Assembly: GCF_003813865.1 (NCBI RefSeq)
Contig: NZ_RMVG01000001.1
Location: 496,001-560,000 of the forward strand
DNA from: Candidatus Pantoea deserta
GTDB lineage: Bacteria > Pseudomonadota > Gammaproteobacteria > Enterobacterales > Enterobacteriaceae
Length of the DNA stretch: 64,000 nt
Direction: 5' to 3'
Part shown: positions 9,470 to 17,616 of the stretch, piece by piece
How the letters are laid out: each line of letters starts with the position of its first letter
Numbering within the stretch: position 1 is the stretch's first letter
Position numbers and translations under genes: made by a program
Notes under the pieces: model-generated
What the model saw: only the letters and a program-made list of their open reading frames with translations
Databases searched by the model: none
Told to the model about the DNA's origin: nothing

Positions 9470-9887
9470 CGCGCTGCTGCTTACGCGCTGCGCGCGACAC
9501 TTCGTATTTATACAGGCGATCGACCACCAGCGCGGTAGAAGCCAGCACCAGCATGGTGCTCAGCGCGATCACCACGCAGATGCGCCAGCCGTCTACGCGC
9601 AGCAGATCGCCGTAGTTGACCACCGCCACTACCGCCGGAATAAAGAACAGCAGCATCTCGGCCAGCAGCCAGCGCGACCCCGCTTTGACCCAGCGCAGCG
9701 GCAGCACGCGCGTTACGATCAGCGTCAGCATCAGCAGCATGCCGACGATATTGGCCGGCAGCGGCAAATGCAGCCAGCTCACCAGATGATCGCAGGCGAT
9801 AAACATCCCGACGTACAACAGCAGCTGTAGCGGCAACCAGAGTCGTTGCAGCCTGCCCGTTCTCTGCGGGCTGAGCGCTAACGCCAT
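9462..9887 (-). CDS. LrgA/CidA (YohJ)-family membrane protein
   Basis: Small membrane protein of 141 residues with four predicted helices and the LrgA/CidA signature around LPANIVGMLLML (about 43-54) followed by LLFFIPAVVAVVNYGDLL. It forms a two-gene operon with the LrgB homologue just downstream. Family roles are holin-like control of lysis or, in more recent work, organic-acid transport with LrgB; which applies here cannot be decided. It is divergently transcribed from a LysR-type regulator with a palindromic operator between them, the same arrangement as cidR-cidAB. Confidence 0.88.
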   Translation of the reverse strand: MALALSPQRTGRLQRLWLPLQLLLYVGMFIACDHLVSWLHLPLPANIVGMLLMLTLIVTRVLPLRWVKAGSRWLLAEMLLFFIPAVVAVVNYGDLLRVDGWRICVVIALSTMLVLASTALVVDRLYKYEVSRAARKQQRDA

Positions 9888-9952
9888 TTTTTCTCTCCCC
9901 CTATATTGTCCGGCGGTTAGTATAAATCCGCCGCAGAAGGTGAAAAAAATGA

Positions 9953-9969
9953 ATTAAAATTATTTTAAT
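9953..9969. promoter_or_regulatory. Palindromic LysR-type operator
   Basis: ATTAAAATTATTTTAAT is a perfect 17-bp inverted repeat in the 102-bp gap between the lrgA-like and lysR genes. It contains the T-N11-A core typical of LysR-family recognition sites and sits 20 bases before the regulator start, so it could serve both autoregulation and activation of lrgAB. Binding is inferred from position and symmetry. Confidence 0.6.
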
Positions 9970-9989
9970 CATGCATAAAAGGAATAGTT

Positions 9990-10892
9990 ATGGACGTCCG
10001 CGCATTGCGCTACTTCACAGAAGTTGTGCGTCAGCAGAGTTTTACCCGCGCCGCGCAGAAGCTCTATGTCACCCAACCGACTATCAGCAAAATGCTGCGT
10101 CAGCTGGAAGAGGAGTTGGGCTGCACGCTGCTGCTGCGCGATGGCCGCAAGCTGCATCTGACCGACAGCGGGCAGGCGGTCTACCAGCGCGGGCTGGCAA
10201 TTTTGCAGGAGTTCCATCAGCTGGAGGTAGAGATTGGCGATATTAATCAGCTGAAAACCGGGGAGCTGCGCCTCGGCATTCCGCCTATGGTGGGTATGCA
10301 GATTGCGGGATCGATTTCAGCCTTCCGCCGCCGCTATCCTGGCGTCGAGCTAAAGATCGCTGAGTTCGGCGGCCTGACGGTGCAGCAGGCGGTACTGACG
10401 GGCAGTCTGGACATTGCCCTGACCGCGCTGCCGATCGATCCCGATCTGCCGCTCAACACCCTGCCGCTGATGCACCATCCGCTCTGCGTGCTGGTGCCGC
10501 GTCAGGCCGACTGGCTTAGCCGCAGCCGGGTCGCGCTGTCAGAGCTGGCGGCGCATCCGCTGCTGATTTTCAACGAGGAGTTTTCGCTCAATCGCCAGCT
10601 GATGAAGGCGTTTCAGCGTCTGGGCGTCACGCCCAATATCGCGGTGCGCAGCGGACAGTGGGATTTTCTCGCGGCAATGGTTCAGGCGGAGATGGGGCTG
10701 GCGATCCTGCCGGAGCCGATCTGTCAGCGGCTGGATAAGCAGTCGCTGCTGTGGCTGCCGCTGGAGTCAGAGCTGAAATGGAGTCTGGGGCTAATCTGGC
10801 GCGAAGGAAATTATCTGTCGCGCAGCGCGCAGGCGTGGATTGACTGCTGCCGCGAGCACTGGCCGGACAGAGCGCCGCGCCTGAAGGTTTAG
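9990..10892 (+). CDS. LysR-family regulator divergent from lrgAB (CidR-like)
   Basis: LysR-type regulator of 300 residues with an N-terminal winged HTH (about 1-60; FTEVVRQQSFTRAAQKLYVTQ) and a periplasmic-binding-protein-like effector domain (about 88-292). AGGA lies at a good distance before the ATG at 9990. The divergent position next to lrgA-lrgB and the intervening palindrome make these the likely targets; homologous regulators respond to carboxylic acids such as acetate or pyruvate, which is inference for this one. The stop codon lies inside a long hairpin shared with the convergent yjcE gene. Confidence 0.9.
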   Translation: MDVRALRYFTEVVRQQSFTRAAQKLYVTQPTISKMLRQLEEELGCTLLLRDGRKLHLTDSGQAVYQRGLAILQEFHQLEVEIGDINQLKTGELRLGIPPMVGMQIAGSISAFRRRYPGVELKIAEFGGLTVQQAVLTGSLDIALTALPIDPDLPLNTLPLMHHPLCVLVPRQADWLSRSRVALSELAAHPLLIFNEEFSLNRQLMKAFQRLGVTPNIAVRSGQWDFLAAMVQAEMGLAILPEPICQRLDKQSLLWLPLESELKWSLGLIWREGNYLSRSAQAWIDCCREHWPDRAPRLKV

Positions 10893-10902
10893 GCGCGGCG
10901 CT
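10871..10902. terminator. Hairpin between convergent lysR and yjcE
   Basis: A perfect 12-bp stem (AGCGCCGCGCCT / AGGCGCGGCGCT) with an 8-nt loop overlaps the lysR stop codon. It has no clear T-run on either strand, so it may act as a weak bidirectional terminator or an RNA 3'-end stabiliser. Confidence 0.45.
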
Positions 10903-10906
10903 GGGG

Positions 10907-12556
10907 TTACTCTTCTTTCTCGATCAGCAGGGCCTCCAGCAGGTCGAGATCGCGCAGCAGCCGCTGCATGCTTTCATCCGAAATCTGCTGCGTCGCGCGC
11001 AGATGATACACCTCGGCGCGTTCGGCGCGCAGCGCGGTCAGGCGGAAGCGGCGTTCAAGGTTCTCGGCGAACAGCGCCTGCTCCAGGTCGCTCTTGCCGT
11101 CGGCGCGGCGGCGCAGATTACCGATCACGCGCAGGCTCACCTCTTTCAACAGCTCAGGATCGATATTCTCCTCGGTGTCGTTTTCCAGCCGCTCTTCCAT
11201 TTTATGCAGGCTTTCAATCGCCACGCTGGCCATCACCGCGCGGGCATTTTGCAGCTCGCGACGATGTCCGGCCTTATCGATGCCGTCTACGCCGCGCAGC
11301 AGCAGCGGCAAAATCACCACGCCAACCAGCAGCGAAAACAGGATCACGCCGGTGGCGATAAACACCAGCTCATAGCGCGCCGGGAACGGCTCGCCCGTGG
11401 TAAGAAACAGCGGAATAGAGAGCACGCCCGCCAGGGTAATGGCGCCGCGCACGCCGGCGAAGGTAGCGATCAGCAGCTCACGCAGCGAATAGTTGGCAAA
11501 CTCCATCGGCTTTTTCTTCAGCACGCGCTTGCTGAGACGCTGCATGATCCACAGCCAGCCGAAGCGCACCACCATCAACGCGGCGTAAACCAGAATGATG
11601 TCGGTAAACAGCATCCAGAGTTCGACGTTGGGATCGGCATTCGCGGCATCAATCGAGTTATTGATGATGTCCGGCAGTTGCAGGCCGAGCATCAGGAACA
11701 CCATGCCGTTAAAGACAAATTCCAGCATCTGCCAGACGCTGTTGGCGCGCAGGCGCATCGCCAGCGGCGCCTGACGGATAATGCCGGAGCGGGTAATGGT
11801 CATGCCCGCCGCCACCGCCGCCAGGATGCCGGAGACGCCCAGATGTTCGGCGATCAGGTAAGAGGCGAACGGCAGCAGCAGCAGCAGCACGGTTTGCGTG
11901 GCCGGATCGTCGCCGCTCCAGCGGCTCAGCAGGCGCAGCGATTTACCGTACAGCCAGCACACCGCCACGCCGGCCACCAGGCCGCCGACCGCCACTTTAA
12001 GAAACTCAATGCTGGCGCCGCCCCAGGTGAACACCATAGTGCCCATCGCGACCGCCACAGCGAACTTCAGCGAGACCAGGCCGGACGCATCGTTCATCAG
12101 GGCTTCGCCCTGCACGATGGACATGATTTTCTTCGGAATGCGCCCTTCGCCGACAATGCCGGAGAGCGCGACGGCGTCCGTCGGCGACAGCACGGCGGCC
12201 AGCGCAAAGGCGGGAATAAGCGGGATGCCGGGCACTGTCCAGTAGATCAGGTAGCCAATACCGACCACGGTGATCAGCACCAGCACCAGCGCCAGGCCGA
12301 TAATTTCCCGACCGTGGTGCAGAAACTCGCTGATGGGCGTTTTCCAGCCGTCCGCAAACAGCAGCGGCGGAATAAACAGCACCAGAAACAGTTCCGGGTC
12401 GAAGTCAACGTGCAAACCGAAGGTCGGCCAGGCAAGCAGCGCCCCGGCAAAGATCTGCACCAGCGGCAGCGGGATCTGGAACGGGAGAATGCGCGCGGCA
12501 ACCCCGGACAGCGATACCACCAGCGTCATAATCAGAATGGTAAAAAAGATTTCCAT
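10907..12556 (-). CDS. yjcE: CPA1-family Na+/H+ antiporter YjcE
   Basis: Monovalent cation:proton antiporter of 549 residues, the length of E. coli YjcE. About twelve helices fill residues 1-405, with the ion-binding region LSPTDAVALSGI (about 124-135) and GEALMNDASGL (about 149-159, the conserved ND pair), followed by a charged cytoplasmic tail of about 140 residues. It exchanges cytoplasmic Na+ or K+ for protons at the inner membrane. The order yjcE-ghxP beside acs/actP matches E. coli, with the lrg and accessory genes inserted between. AAGGAA precedes the ATG. Confidence 0.95.
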   Translation of the reverse strand: MEIFFTILIMTLVVSLSGVAARILPFQIPLPLVQIFAGALLAWPTFGLHVDFDPELFLVLFIPPLLFADGWKTPISEFLHHGREIIGLALVLVLITVVGIGYLIYWTVPGIPLIPAFALAAVLSPTDAVALSGIVGEGRIPKKIMSIVQGEALMNDASGLVSLKFAVAVAMGTMVFTWGGASIEFLKVAVGGLVAGVAVCWLYGKSLRLLSRWSGDDPATQTVLLLLLPFASYLIAEHLGVSGILAAVAAGMTITRSGIIRQAPLAMRLRANSVWQMLEFVFNGMVFLMLGLQLPDIINNSIDAANADPNVELWMLFTDIILVYAALMVVRFGWLWIMQRLSKRVLKKKPMEFANYSLRELLIATFAGVRGAITLAGVLSIPLFLTTGEPFPARYELVFIATGVILFSLLVGVVILPLLLRGVDGIDKAGHRRELQNARAVMASVAIESLHKMEERLENDTEENIDPELLKEVSLRVIGNLRRRADGKSDLEQALFAENLERRFRLTALRAERAEVYHLRATQQISDESMQRLLRDLDLLEALLIEKEE

Positions 12557-12671
12557 GCTTTCCTTAGGCGAATCGTAAAGTCAAAAAATGTGGTGAGCGC
12601 TAAAGTGTAAAGCAAAGTGCGCAGAGAATGGCAAGTCACGCGTGCGGCGCGGCAAAAATCAGGAGAATGTA

Positions 12672-12695
12672 GCGGGCGAGGCCAGCCTCGCCCGC
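12672..12695 (-). terminator. Hairpin downstream of ghxP
   Basis: A 10-bp GC stem (GCGGGCGAGG / CCTCGCCCGC) with loop CCAG lies just after the ghxP stop on the minus strand. There is no T-run, so it is at best a weak or Rho-assisted terminator. Confidence 0.4.
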
Positions 12696-12703
12696 CCTGG
12701 CAG

Positions 12704-14053
12704 TTAAATCGCCCAACCGCCAGCGTAAAAAATCACCAGCGCCACAGCGATAATCACGGTGCCGAGGTTTAGCTTACGCCATTCGCCTGCGAACAGGCGG
12801 CCAACGACCAGCGTGGCGAAACCGAGCATGATGCCGGTAACGATATTGCAGGTCAGAACGATAAACACCGCCGTCACCAGGCCAGACATGGCGTCGACGA
12901 AATCGCCGAAGTCGATTTTTGCCACGTTGCTGAGCATCAGCAGGCCGACATACATCAGCGCAGGCGCGGTCGCATAGGCGGGCACCAGATAGGCCAGCGG
13001 CGACATAAACAGAATCAGCAGGAACAGCAGGCCCACCACAATCGCCGTCAGGCCGGTTTTACCGCCGGCTGCGGTGCCGGCTGCGGACTCGATATAGACG
13101 GCGGCAGGCGATGCGCCCACCAGACCGGCAAACAGGCTGCTGATGGAGTCGGTGGTCAAAGCCCGTCCGCCATTAATAATCTGCCCTTTCTCATCCAGCA
13201 GGTTCGCCTGCCCTGCCACTGCGCGAATGGTGCCGGTGGCGTCAAACACCGCCGTCATCACCAGCGCCAGCACGCTCGGCAGCACCACGGGCTGAAGCGC
13301 CCCCATAATATCCAGGCTGAACAGCAGCGACTGTCCCTGGCTGTCGCGCAGGCTGGGCCAGGCAAATAATCCCTGATACTTCACCGCCGGGTCGAAAATC
13401 AGCCCCAGCACGGAGATAGCAATAATGGTCAGCAGAATCCCGCCCGGCACGCGGCGTTTCTCCAGGCCAAAAATAGCCGCCAGACCCAGCAGCGACATGA
13501 TTACCGGGAAAGAGGCGAACTGGCCCAGCGCGACCGGCATGCCGGGAGCCGGATTTTTCACCACCAGCCCGATACCGTTAGCCGCGATCAGCAGCAGAAA
13601 CAGGCCAATGCCGACGCCGGTGCCGTGCGCCACGCCCATTGGCAGATTGCGTAAAATCCAGGCGCGAATGCCCGTAACGGAGATCAGGGTAAACAGCAGC
13701 CCCATAAGAAACACCGCGCCCAGCGCGACCGGCACGCTGATGTGCTGGCCCAGCACCAGACTAAAGGCCGTGAAGGCGGTCAGTGAAATCGCACAGCCAA
13801 TCGCCATCGGCAGATTAGCCCACAGCCCCATGACGATCGAACCAAAGCTGGCGACCAGACAGGTAGCGACAAACACCGCCGTTGGCGAAAAACCGGCTTT
13901 GCCCAGCATGCCGGGCACCACGATTACCGAGTAGACCATCGCCAGGAAGGTGGTCAGTCCGGCCAGAATTTCCTGCCGGACGCTGCTGCCGCGTGCAGAA
14001 ACAGAGAACCATGCGTCCAGCTTGCCAGCGGACGAGCGTGATTCGTATGACAT
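12704..14053 (-). CDS. ghxP: Guanine/hypoxanthine permease (NCS2/AzgA type)
   Basis: Nucleobase:cation symporter of 449 residues, identical in length to E. coli GhxP (YjcD) and in the same position beside yjcE. About twelve to fourteen helices; AzgA-type signatures include [15 protein letters not shown] near residues 31-45, the substrate-binding region [15 protein letters not shown] around 265-280, and [16 protein letters not shown] around 323-338. It imports guanine and hypoxanthine with protons; a paralogue such as GhxQ cannot be fully excluded but synteny favours GhxP. A PurR-like operator lies about 100 bp upstream, so purine repression is likely. TGAGG precedes the ATG. Confidence 0.93.
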   Translation of the reverse strand: MSYESRSSAGKLDAWFSVSARGSSVRQEILAGLTTFLAMVYSVIVVPGMLGKAGFSPTAVFVATCLVASFGSIVMGLWANLPMAIGCAISLTAFTAFSLVLGQHISVPVALGAVFLMGLLFTLISVTGIRAWILRNLPMGVAHGTGVGIGLFLLLIAANGIGLVVKNPAPGMPVALGQFASFPVIMSLLGLAAIFGLEKRRVPGGILLTIIAISVLGLIFDPAVKYQGLFAWPSLRDSQGQSLLFSLDIMGALQPVVLPSVLALVMTAVFDATGTIRAVAGQANLLDEKGQIINGGRALTTDSISSLFAGLVGASPAAVYIESAAGTAAGGKTGLTAIVVGLLFLLILFMSPLAYLVPAYATAPALMYVGLLMLSNVAKIDFGDFVDAMSGLVTAVFIVLTCNIVTGIMLGFATLVVGRLFAGEWRKLNLGTVIIAVALVIFYAGGWAI

Positions 14054-14147
14054 AGTTGAGCCTCAAGAATTTTTGTAGTGTAAAACGCCCTGCGTCGCTG
14101 CCTGCCAACTCCCTGGTAAACGACCCGACGCGGTGGCGCGTCAGGCG

Positions 14148-14163
14148 GCAGGCAAACGTTTAC
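14148..14163. promoter_or_regulatory. PurR operator upstream of ghxP
   Basis: AGGCAAACGTTTACTT matches the PurR consensus ACGCAAACGTTTGCGT at 13 of 16 positions, including the central CAAACGTTT. It lies about 95-110 bp before the ghxP start in the 300-bp ghxP-gst gap. Regulation by purine-loaded PurR is inferred. The rest of the gap (14054-14353) shows no gene. Confidence 0.7.
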
Positions 14164-14353
14164 TTCGCAGCGGATAACTGTCTGCTATGCCGACAGGTAA
14201 AAGGCAGGGGATTATCCGGCGTTTGGCCGCCGATTTTCAACCGCTTCCTCGCCTTAATTCAGCATAAAGCGGAACCCTTTAGGGAGTGTTTCAAAGCATC
14301 CAGGGCGGCTATTCAGCGCCGCCGCTACGTTACTGCCTGATGTGGCGGGGTTT

Positions 14354-15028
14354 TTACGTCTTTTCGCTGCCGGGCAGTACGTCGCCGCCCTTTTCAATCG
14401 CGCGCTGCCAGGCGGCGCGCTGCTGGATGGTGCCGAGCCAGGCGGCGGTAGCGGGCATATCATCCAGGCCGCCGCGCGACTGCATCGCCAGCAGCGGAAA
14501 ACTCATCTGAATATCGGCGATGCCGAAGCGCCTGCCCGCAAACCACGGCTGCGCGGCCAGATGCTGCTCGATCATCTGACGATGCGGCACCAGCTGCTTG
14601 TCCAGCCAGGCCTTCTGAATGCCTTTGCCCAGGGCGGCGCCCGCGGGGCGTAACAGCCAGGGAACCGGCGCTTTGCCCAGGCGGCCAAATACCAGCTTCA
14701 TCAGCAGCAGCGGCATCAGCGACCCTTCCGCATAGTGCAGCCAGTAACTGGTTTGCAGGCGCGCCTGCTCGTCCGCCGGTTTAAGCCGCTGCTCGCTGTC
14801 GTATTTGCCTTCCAGATAAGAGAGGATGGCGCCCGATTCAGCTATCACCTGATTCTCATCGGTAATGACGGGCGATTTGCCCAGCGGATGCACTTTCTTA
14901 AGTGCTTCCGGCGCCAGCATAGAGGCTTCACGCTGGTAGCGTTTGATTTGATAAGGCACCTCCAGCTCTTCCAGCAGCCAGAGGACGCGCTGTGAACGCG
15001 ATTGTTCAAGATGGTGAACGGTGATCAT
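14354..15028 (-). CDS. Glutathione S-transferase family protein
   Basis: Cytoplasmic GST-fold protein of 224 residues: an N-terminal thioredoxin-like domain (1-80) with SRSQRVLWLLEELEVPY, HPLGKSPVI (cis-proline) and AESGAILSYL (glutathione gamma-glutamyl contact), then an all-helical C-terminal domain. The likely role is glutathione conjugation or peroxide detoxification; the true substrate is unknown. A GST gene next to soxR is seen in other enterobacteria, fitting the redox-stress setting. It lies 47 bp downstream of soxR on the same strand and may be co-transcribed with it. Confidence 0.9.
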   Translation of the reverse strand: MITVHHLEQSRSQRVLWLLEELEVPYQIKRYQREASMLAPEALKKVHPLGKSPVITDENQVIAESGAILSYLEGKYDSEQRLKPADEQARLQTSYWLHYAEGSLMPLLLMKLVFGRLGKAPVPWLLRPAGAALGKGIQKAWLDKQLVPHRQMIEQHLAAQPWFAGRRFGIADIQMSFPLLAMQSRGGLDDMPATAAWLGTIQQRAAWQRAIEKGGDVLPGSEKT

Positions 15029-15075
15029 GGTGAATCCCTGTTATGGTCTTCAGCCAAGTATAGCGTCCCCTCTCT

Positions 15076-15561
15076 TTAGCGCGGCGGCTCGCCTTTATCG
15101 TCCTGTTCGGGATCGAGCAGCACCGCGCCGGAGCCCTGCTGCGCCAGCCGGTCGCCGGGATTGCGCAGCGGGCAGTCGCGCATCGACAAACAGCCGCAGC
15201 CGATGCAGCCGTCAAGATCGTTGCGCAGACGCGTCAGCGTTTCGATGCGTTTATCGAGTTCGTCGCGCCAGTGCTGCGTCAGCGCGTCCCACTCCTGAGT
15301 CGACATGCGCTTATTGGCGGGAATATGCATCAGGCTGTCTCCTACCGTCGCAAGCGGAATGCCAATGCGCTGAGCAATCTTGATAATGGCGACGCGGCGC
15401 AGCACATCGCGGCTGTAGCGTCGCTGATTGCCGCCGTTGCGCGTGCTGGAAATCAGGCCTTTGCTCTCATAAAAGTGCAGCGCGGAGACCGCGACGCCGC
15501 TGCGCTGCGCGACTTCGCCCGGCGTTAATACCGGTTTCGGGTAGTTGCGATCTTTTTTCAT
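15076..15561 (-). CDS. soxR: Redox-sensitive MerR-type activator SoxR
   Basis: MerR-family sensor of 161 residues. The N-terminal HTH begins [21 protein letters not shown]; a dimerisation helix follows; the C-terminal cluster [12 protein letters not shown] gives the four cysteines holding the [2Fe-2S] centre. Oxidation by redox-cycling drugs or superoxide-linked signals makes SoxR untwist the soxS promoter and activate it. Divergent from soxS with the full operator between. The tail ([14 protein letters not shown]) is slightly longer than in E. coli. Confidence 0.98.
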   Translation of the reverse strand: MKKDRNYPKPVLTPGEVAQRSGVAVSALHFYESKGLISSTRNGGNQRRYSRDVLRRVAIIKIAQRIGIPLATVGDSLMHIPANKRMSTQEWDALTQHWRDELDKRIETLTRLRNDLDGCIGCGCLSMRDCPLRNPGDRLAQQGSGAVLLDPEQDDKGEPPR

Positions 15562-15568
15562 TTCACTC

Positions 15569-15599
15569 TTTACCTCAAGTTAACTTGAGGAATTATACT
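15569..15599 (+). promoter_or_regulatory. SoxR-controlled soxS promoter with 19-bp spacer
   Basis: The -35 element TTTACC (15569-15574) and -10 element TATACT (15594-15599) are separated by 19 bp, the overlong spacer that makes MerR-type promoters depend on DNA distortion. Between them lies the perfect 18-bp SoxR palindrome CCTCAAGTTAACTTGAGG (15573-15590), the same sequence I recall for E. coli. The soxR start lies close by on the other strand, so SoxR also represses itself from here. Confidence 0.96.
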
Positions 15600-15644
15600 C
15601 GCCTGCGTCAAATAACGAATCCCTCAGGACTAAAGGACGAGAAT

Positions 15645-16070
15645 ATGATGCAAGAAGAGATCATTCACTCCCTGACGCACTGGATCGATCAGAACCTGGA
15701 CAAGACGCTGTCGATTGATGAAGTCGCGGCCAAATCAGGCTATTCAAAATGGCACCTTCAGCGTATGTTCCGTACCGTGACGAAACAAACGCTGGGTGGC
15801 TATATTCGTGAGCGTCGCCTGACGCTGGCGGCGGAAGCGCTGCGCCAGACGCAGCGTCCGGTTTTTGATATTGCGATGCAGTATGGCTATGACTCGCAGC
15901 AGACCTTTTCACGCGTGTTCCGCCGCCAGTTTTCGCAGACGCCGACCGCCTATCGACACTATATGCGTCGCCAGTCGATGCAGCGTTCGCGCCGCGTTAG
16001 CTTCGACTGTAGCGAACCGGCAGCCAGTTTTACCCAGCGCACTACAGGCGAATGCTGCCCCCTGCGCTAG
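15645..16070 (+). CDS. soxS: AraC-type superoxide regulon activator SoxS, with C-terminal extension
   Basis: DNA-binding activator consisting of the two AraC helix-turn-helix motifs (about residues 5-105: YSKWHLQRMFRTVT and YDSQQTFSRVFRRQF). It activates oxidative-stress and drug-resistance genes after SoxR induction. The ATG at 15645 (or the next at 15648) follows AAGGACGAG; an earlier in-frame start would lie inside the promoter. At 141 residues it is about 33 longer than the 107-residue E. coli protein: after TAYRHYM comes a basic, Ser/Cys-containing tail ending GECCPLR, which I do not recognise. Confidence 0.95.
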   Translation: MMQEEIIHSLTHWIDQNLDKTLSIDEVAAKSGYSKWHLQRMFRTVTKQTLGGYIRERRLTLAAEALRQTQRPVFDIAMQYGYDSQQTFSRVFRRQFSQTPTAYRHYMRRQSMQRSRRVSFDCSEPAASFTQRTTGECCPLR

Positions 16071-16138
16071 CGCTCAGCGCCCTCTGTGGGCGCCTCCTTC
16101 GCCAACGCCTTGATTTCCCGCCGCTCTTTTTCAATAAG

Positions 16139-16168
16139 AAAATTTGTACCATACCAGGTACAAATTTT
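16139..16168. terminator. AT-rich bidirectional stem-loop after soxS
   Basis: A perfect 12-bp stem (AAAATTTGTACC / GGTACAAATTTT) with loop ATACCA. The A and T ends would give a terminator-like RNA on either strand, but the stem is weak. It may end soxS transcription or be an operator next to the yjcB promoter. Confidence 0.5.
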
Positions 16169-16169
16169 G

Positions 16170-16212
16170 TTCATAAATTCAAATCCAGTGATATAATGTG
16201 ACTCAGGTCACA
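16170..16212 (+). promoter_or_regulatory. Candidate yjcB promoter with perfect CRP box
   Basis: TATAAT at 16192-16197 has a weak -35 candidate TTCATA at 16170-16175 (16-bp spacer). Immediately after, TGTGACTCAGGTCACA (16197-16212) is a perfect TGTGA-N6-TCACA CRP site. A CRP site over and just after a -10 would normally repress; alternatively it activates a second promoter further down. yjcB starts 110 bases later. Confidence 0.55.
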
Positions 16213-16321
16213 CATTTACCCCTTTTTGACGACGGAAAGTCCTTCCCTGACATGCCTTTTCGTCGCCGGTGATGTCCAGCAACTGTCAGGGATAATCACT
16301 AAGATTCAGAGGCTTAAGTCG

Positions 16322-16603
16322 ATGGCGACGATTACCACCAGCTTGATTGTCATGCGTTGGGAACTGCTCAGCGCAATCATGATGTTTTTTGCCAGCACGC
16401 TCAAAATTCGCTTCCGTCAGAGCAGTCATCATGTCATGGCGTTTATGTGCGGCGGCATTGGACTGGCGATGACCTGCTGGTTCGTGACCGGCCTGATGGG
16501 CATCACGCTGAGCATGGAAAACCTGCATAACTTTATGCTGGTCACCAAAGATACTTTTATCCAGGTGATGAGCCAGACGCCGCCCGACTGGCCGCTGCCC
16601 TAA
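16322..16603 (+). CDS. yjcB: Small inner membrane protein YjcB
   Basis: 93-residue membrane protein matching E. coli YjcB in length, position (between soxS and ssb) and sequence (start MATITT; middle RWELLSAIMMFFASTLKIRFR; end QTPPDWPLP). Two or three helices are predicted (about 10-30, 38-62). Function unknown. The ATG at 16322 was chosen because it matches the E. coli start and AGAGG precedes it; the longer upstream frame would run through the CRP site region. The long 5' leader may be regulatory. Confidence 0.85.
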   Translation: MATITTSLIVMRWELLSAIMMFFASTLKIRFRQSSHHVMAFMCGGIGLAMTCWFVTGLMGITLSMENLHNFMLVTKDTFIQVMSQTPPDWPLP

Positions 16604-16612
16604 TCTTCAGGC

Positions 16613-16649
16613 AATAAAAAACCCCGCAGCGCGGGGTTTTTTATTTTGC
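16613..16649. terminator. Strong bidirectional terminator
   Basis: A 15-bp stem (16613-16627 with 16631-16645) around loop AGC, with A6 before and T6 after the GC core CCCCGC/GCGGGG. It works symmetrically for convergent yjcB (+) and the TupA-like gene (-). Confidence 0.95.
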
Positions 16650-16657
16650 TGTGTGAC

Positions 16658-17608
16658 TCAAACTTTCTTCAACAGCGCAGGAATATTGACATCCTGCACC
16701 GAAACGCCCGGTCTCTGCGTGCCGCGGCGGTCCTGAATCCACATATCTCCCATCATCTGATTAAGTCCACGATCCAGCCCGGTAACCAGCCCCGCGCCCG
16801 GCGTAAAGGTCAGCTCGCCAAAGTAGATATGGTCTTCATGGATATACCAGTCCACGCGCACATAATCGAAGTCGCTCGCCAGCTTCTTGCTCAGATCAAG
16901 CGCATGTTGCAGCGACTCGGCGATGTTGCTCACATCAAGACCGGTGTCGCGAATTTTGTGGAAGGCTTCCGTCAGATTATTGACGTAAAAGTTCATCGAC
17001 AGCTGCGGCTGGCAGCGGTTGTAAATCACCTGCAACACATATTCAAAGCGGCCATCCCGCTTGTTGAACATATGGAATTTGTAGTCGATGGGCGCGGTTT
17101 TGCCGTCGCCAATGTACTTCTCCACCAGAATGCGCGGTTTGATATAGCGGTAATGGATCTCGCGCGCCTCATTGGCGAAGTCCGTTTTCAGCCATTTGTA
17201 GCAGCTATTGATGATCTGCTGCTTGCGCAGCGCATCCGGCTCTTCCAGCAGAATCTCGACCATGTTGGAGGCGTGATTCGGCTTAATCACCGTGCCTTTC
17301 CAGCTCGGCAGGCTGTTCAGCGAGGCCGGATCGGTGGATTCATGCACCAGCGGAATCAGGTACTCATCGCCAATCTTCTCGGCGATATAGTCGCGCACCG
17401 AATATTTGTCAGAGAGGCGACCGTAGATCTGGTAATCCCCATAAACAAACTTGCGATACAGCACCTTTTCGTTAAATACCTTCGGCTGACGCAGATTGGG
17501 CAGTTTTCTGAACTTGTGGAAGTAGTAAATGCGGTCCTGGTATGCCCAGGGCATCTTCTTAATGAAGTACTGCACACTTCTTCTGAGTTCATCTTTCAAC
17601 TTAAACAT
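16658..17608 (-). CDS. TupA-like ATP-grasp protein
   Basis: Protein of 316 residues of the ATP-grasp TupA-like family, named after TupA of the teichuronopeptide pathway and found in many surface-polysaccharide loci. Visible are GTVIKPNHASNMV (ATP-binding lysine region), RILVEKYIGDGK, IDYKFHMFN and YFGELTFTPGAG (metal-binding acidic residue). It probably joins an amino acid or other amine to a carboxyl group on a sugar or glycan precursor; substrate unknown. The ATG at 17608 follows GAGG and begins eight bases after the flippase stop, so an upstream extension through the flippase gene in another frame is rejected. It forms a two-gene operon with the flippase, ending at the bidirectional terminator. 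Confidence 0.85.
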   Translation of the reverse strand: MFKLKDELRRSVQYFIKKMPWAYQDRIYYFHKFRKLPNLRQPKVFNEKVLYRKFVYGDYQIYGRLSDKYSVRDYIAEKIGDEYLIPLVHESTDPASLNSLPSWKGTVIKPNHASNMVEILLEEPDALRKQQIINSCYKWLKTDFANEAREIHYRYIKPRILVEKYIGDGKTAPIDYKFHMFNKRDGRFEYVLQVIYNRCQPQLSMNFYVNNLTEAFHKIRDTGLDVSNIAESLQHALDLSKKLASDFDYVRVDWYIHEDHIYFGELTFTPGAGLVTGLDRGLNQMMGDMWIQDRRGTQRPGVSVQDVNIPALLKKV

Positions 17609-17616
17609 ATCGGACC

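Noticed and set aside
11003-12610. Plus-strand open frame of 535 codons across yjcE
   Set aside because: Antisense to yjcE, rich in His, Gln and Arg as expected for a shadow of a hydrophobic GC-rich gene, and it resembles no protein family.
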